14,008 nucleotides of DNA from an uncultured Erysipelotrichaceae bacterium (GTDB taxonomy: Bacteria > Bacillota_I > Bacilli_A > Erysipelotrichales > Erysipelotrichaceae): NCBI GenBank assembly GCA_900314345.1, contig OMUX01000166.1:1-14008 (forward strand), given 5' to 3'. The notes below the pieces were generated by a model. It saw only the letters and a program-made list of their open reading frames with translations, was not told where the DNA came from and did no database searches. Both the position numbers and the translations under genes were made by a program. Shown here piece by piece: positions 13,955 to 14,008 of the stretch. Every line of letters starts with the position of its first letter. The stretch's first letter is position 1.

Positions 13955-13984
13955 GGCAGAGAGTGGTTATCATTCTCTGCCTTT
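13955..13984 (+). terminator. Probable intrinsic terminator after the GAF-like gene
   Basis: Arms of 11 bases (13955-13965 and 13971-13981, GGCAGAGA...TCTCTGCC, one G-U) close a five-base loop. Only a short TTTC tail follows, so termination may be moderate. Confidence 0.65.
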
Positions 13985-14008
13985 CATGTATGCTTTGGCA
14001 TTATGAAA

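Noticed and set aside
13919..14008. A frameshifted continuation of the GAF-like gene to the window end
   Set aside because: One frame stays open to the edge, but its translation is hydrophobic and unrelated to any output domain, and it runs through a hairpin.
1..14008. tRNA, rRNA, riboswitch, insertion sequence or prophage genes
   Set aside because: No tRNA-like cloverleaf, rRNA stretch, transposase, integrase or recognised riboswitch core was found on reading either strand; intergenic gaps are short and mostly explained by promoters and terminators.

Overview
The window looks like a chromosomal segment of an anaerobic, host-associated member of the Bacillota. The evidence is purine-rich Shine-Dalgarno sites (AAGGAGG), a KtrAB-type potassium system, boxes matching the CcpA (cre) consensus, Firmicute-style GGDEF/EAL proteins, an AAA_14/DUF4143 ATPase and mid-range GC. 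Erysipelotrichia (or a related Clostridia lineage) is my best guess, but no rRNA or marker gene is present to fix this.

Layout, left to right. (1) 1-2609, plus strand: the C-terminal end of a diguanylate cyclase overlaps a KtrB/TrkH-like potassium channel subunit by an ATGA, followed by the KtrA/TrkA-type RCK gating subunit. A bidirectional terminator (2621-2669) separates this operon from the convergent one. (2) 2679-6281: a redox module. A CrtI/phytoene-dehydrogenase-like flavoprotein and a ferredoxin-NAD(P)H reductase-like FAD/NAD/2Fe-2S protein form a minus-strand operon. A GntR/FadR-type regulator diverges from it. The shared 125-bp control region contains two FadR-like operators, one at each predicted start site, and a perfect CcpA-type cre box inside the oxidoreductase promoter. 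(3) 6357-8459: a PAS-GGDEF(degenerate)-EAL protein, probably a c-di-GMP phosphodiesterase, with its own promoter and a near-perfect 26-bp palindrome at the -35 region, followed by a strong terminator. (4) 8591-11909: a pseudouridine catabolism locus. It has an MFS transporter on minus, divergent from an HTH-fused PfkB pseudouridine kinase and PsuG pseudouridine-5'-phosphate glycosidase on plus. A near-perfect cre box fills the -35/-10 spacer of the kinase promoter. (5) 11962-13930: an AAA_14/DUF4143 ATPase on minus, with four exact-period 23-bp direct repeats upstream of its start, then a short stand-alone GAF-like protein on plus that may be the remnant of a sensor cyclase.

How the genes fit together: the window mixes nutrient-responsive catabolic or redox units (two divergent loci, both with CcpA-like boxes) with c-di-GMP signalling (one cyclase, one likely phosphodiesterase, one possible sensor fragment) and potassium homeostasis. 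The parts that look least described are the FadR-type-regulated flavoprotein/reductase pair, the cyclase-KtrBA operon, and the repeat-bearing ATPase locus.
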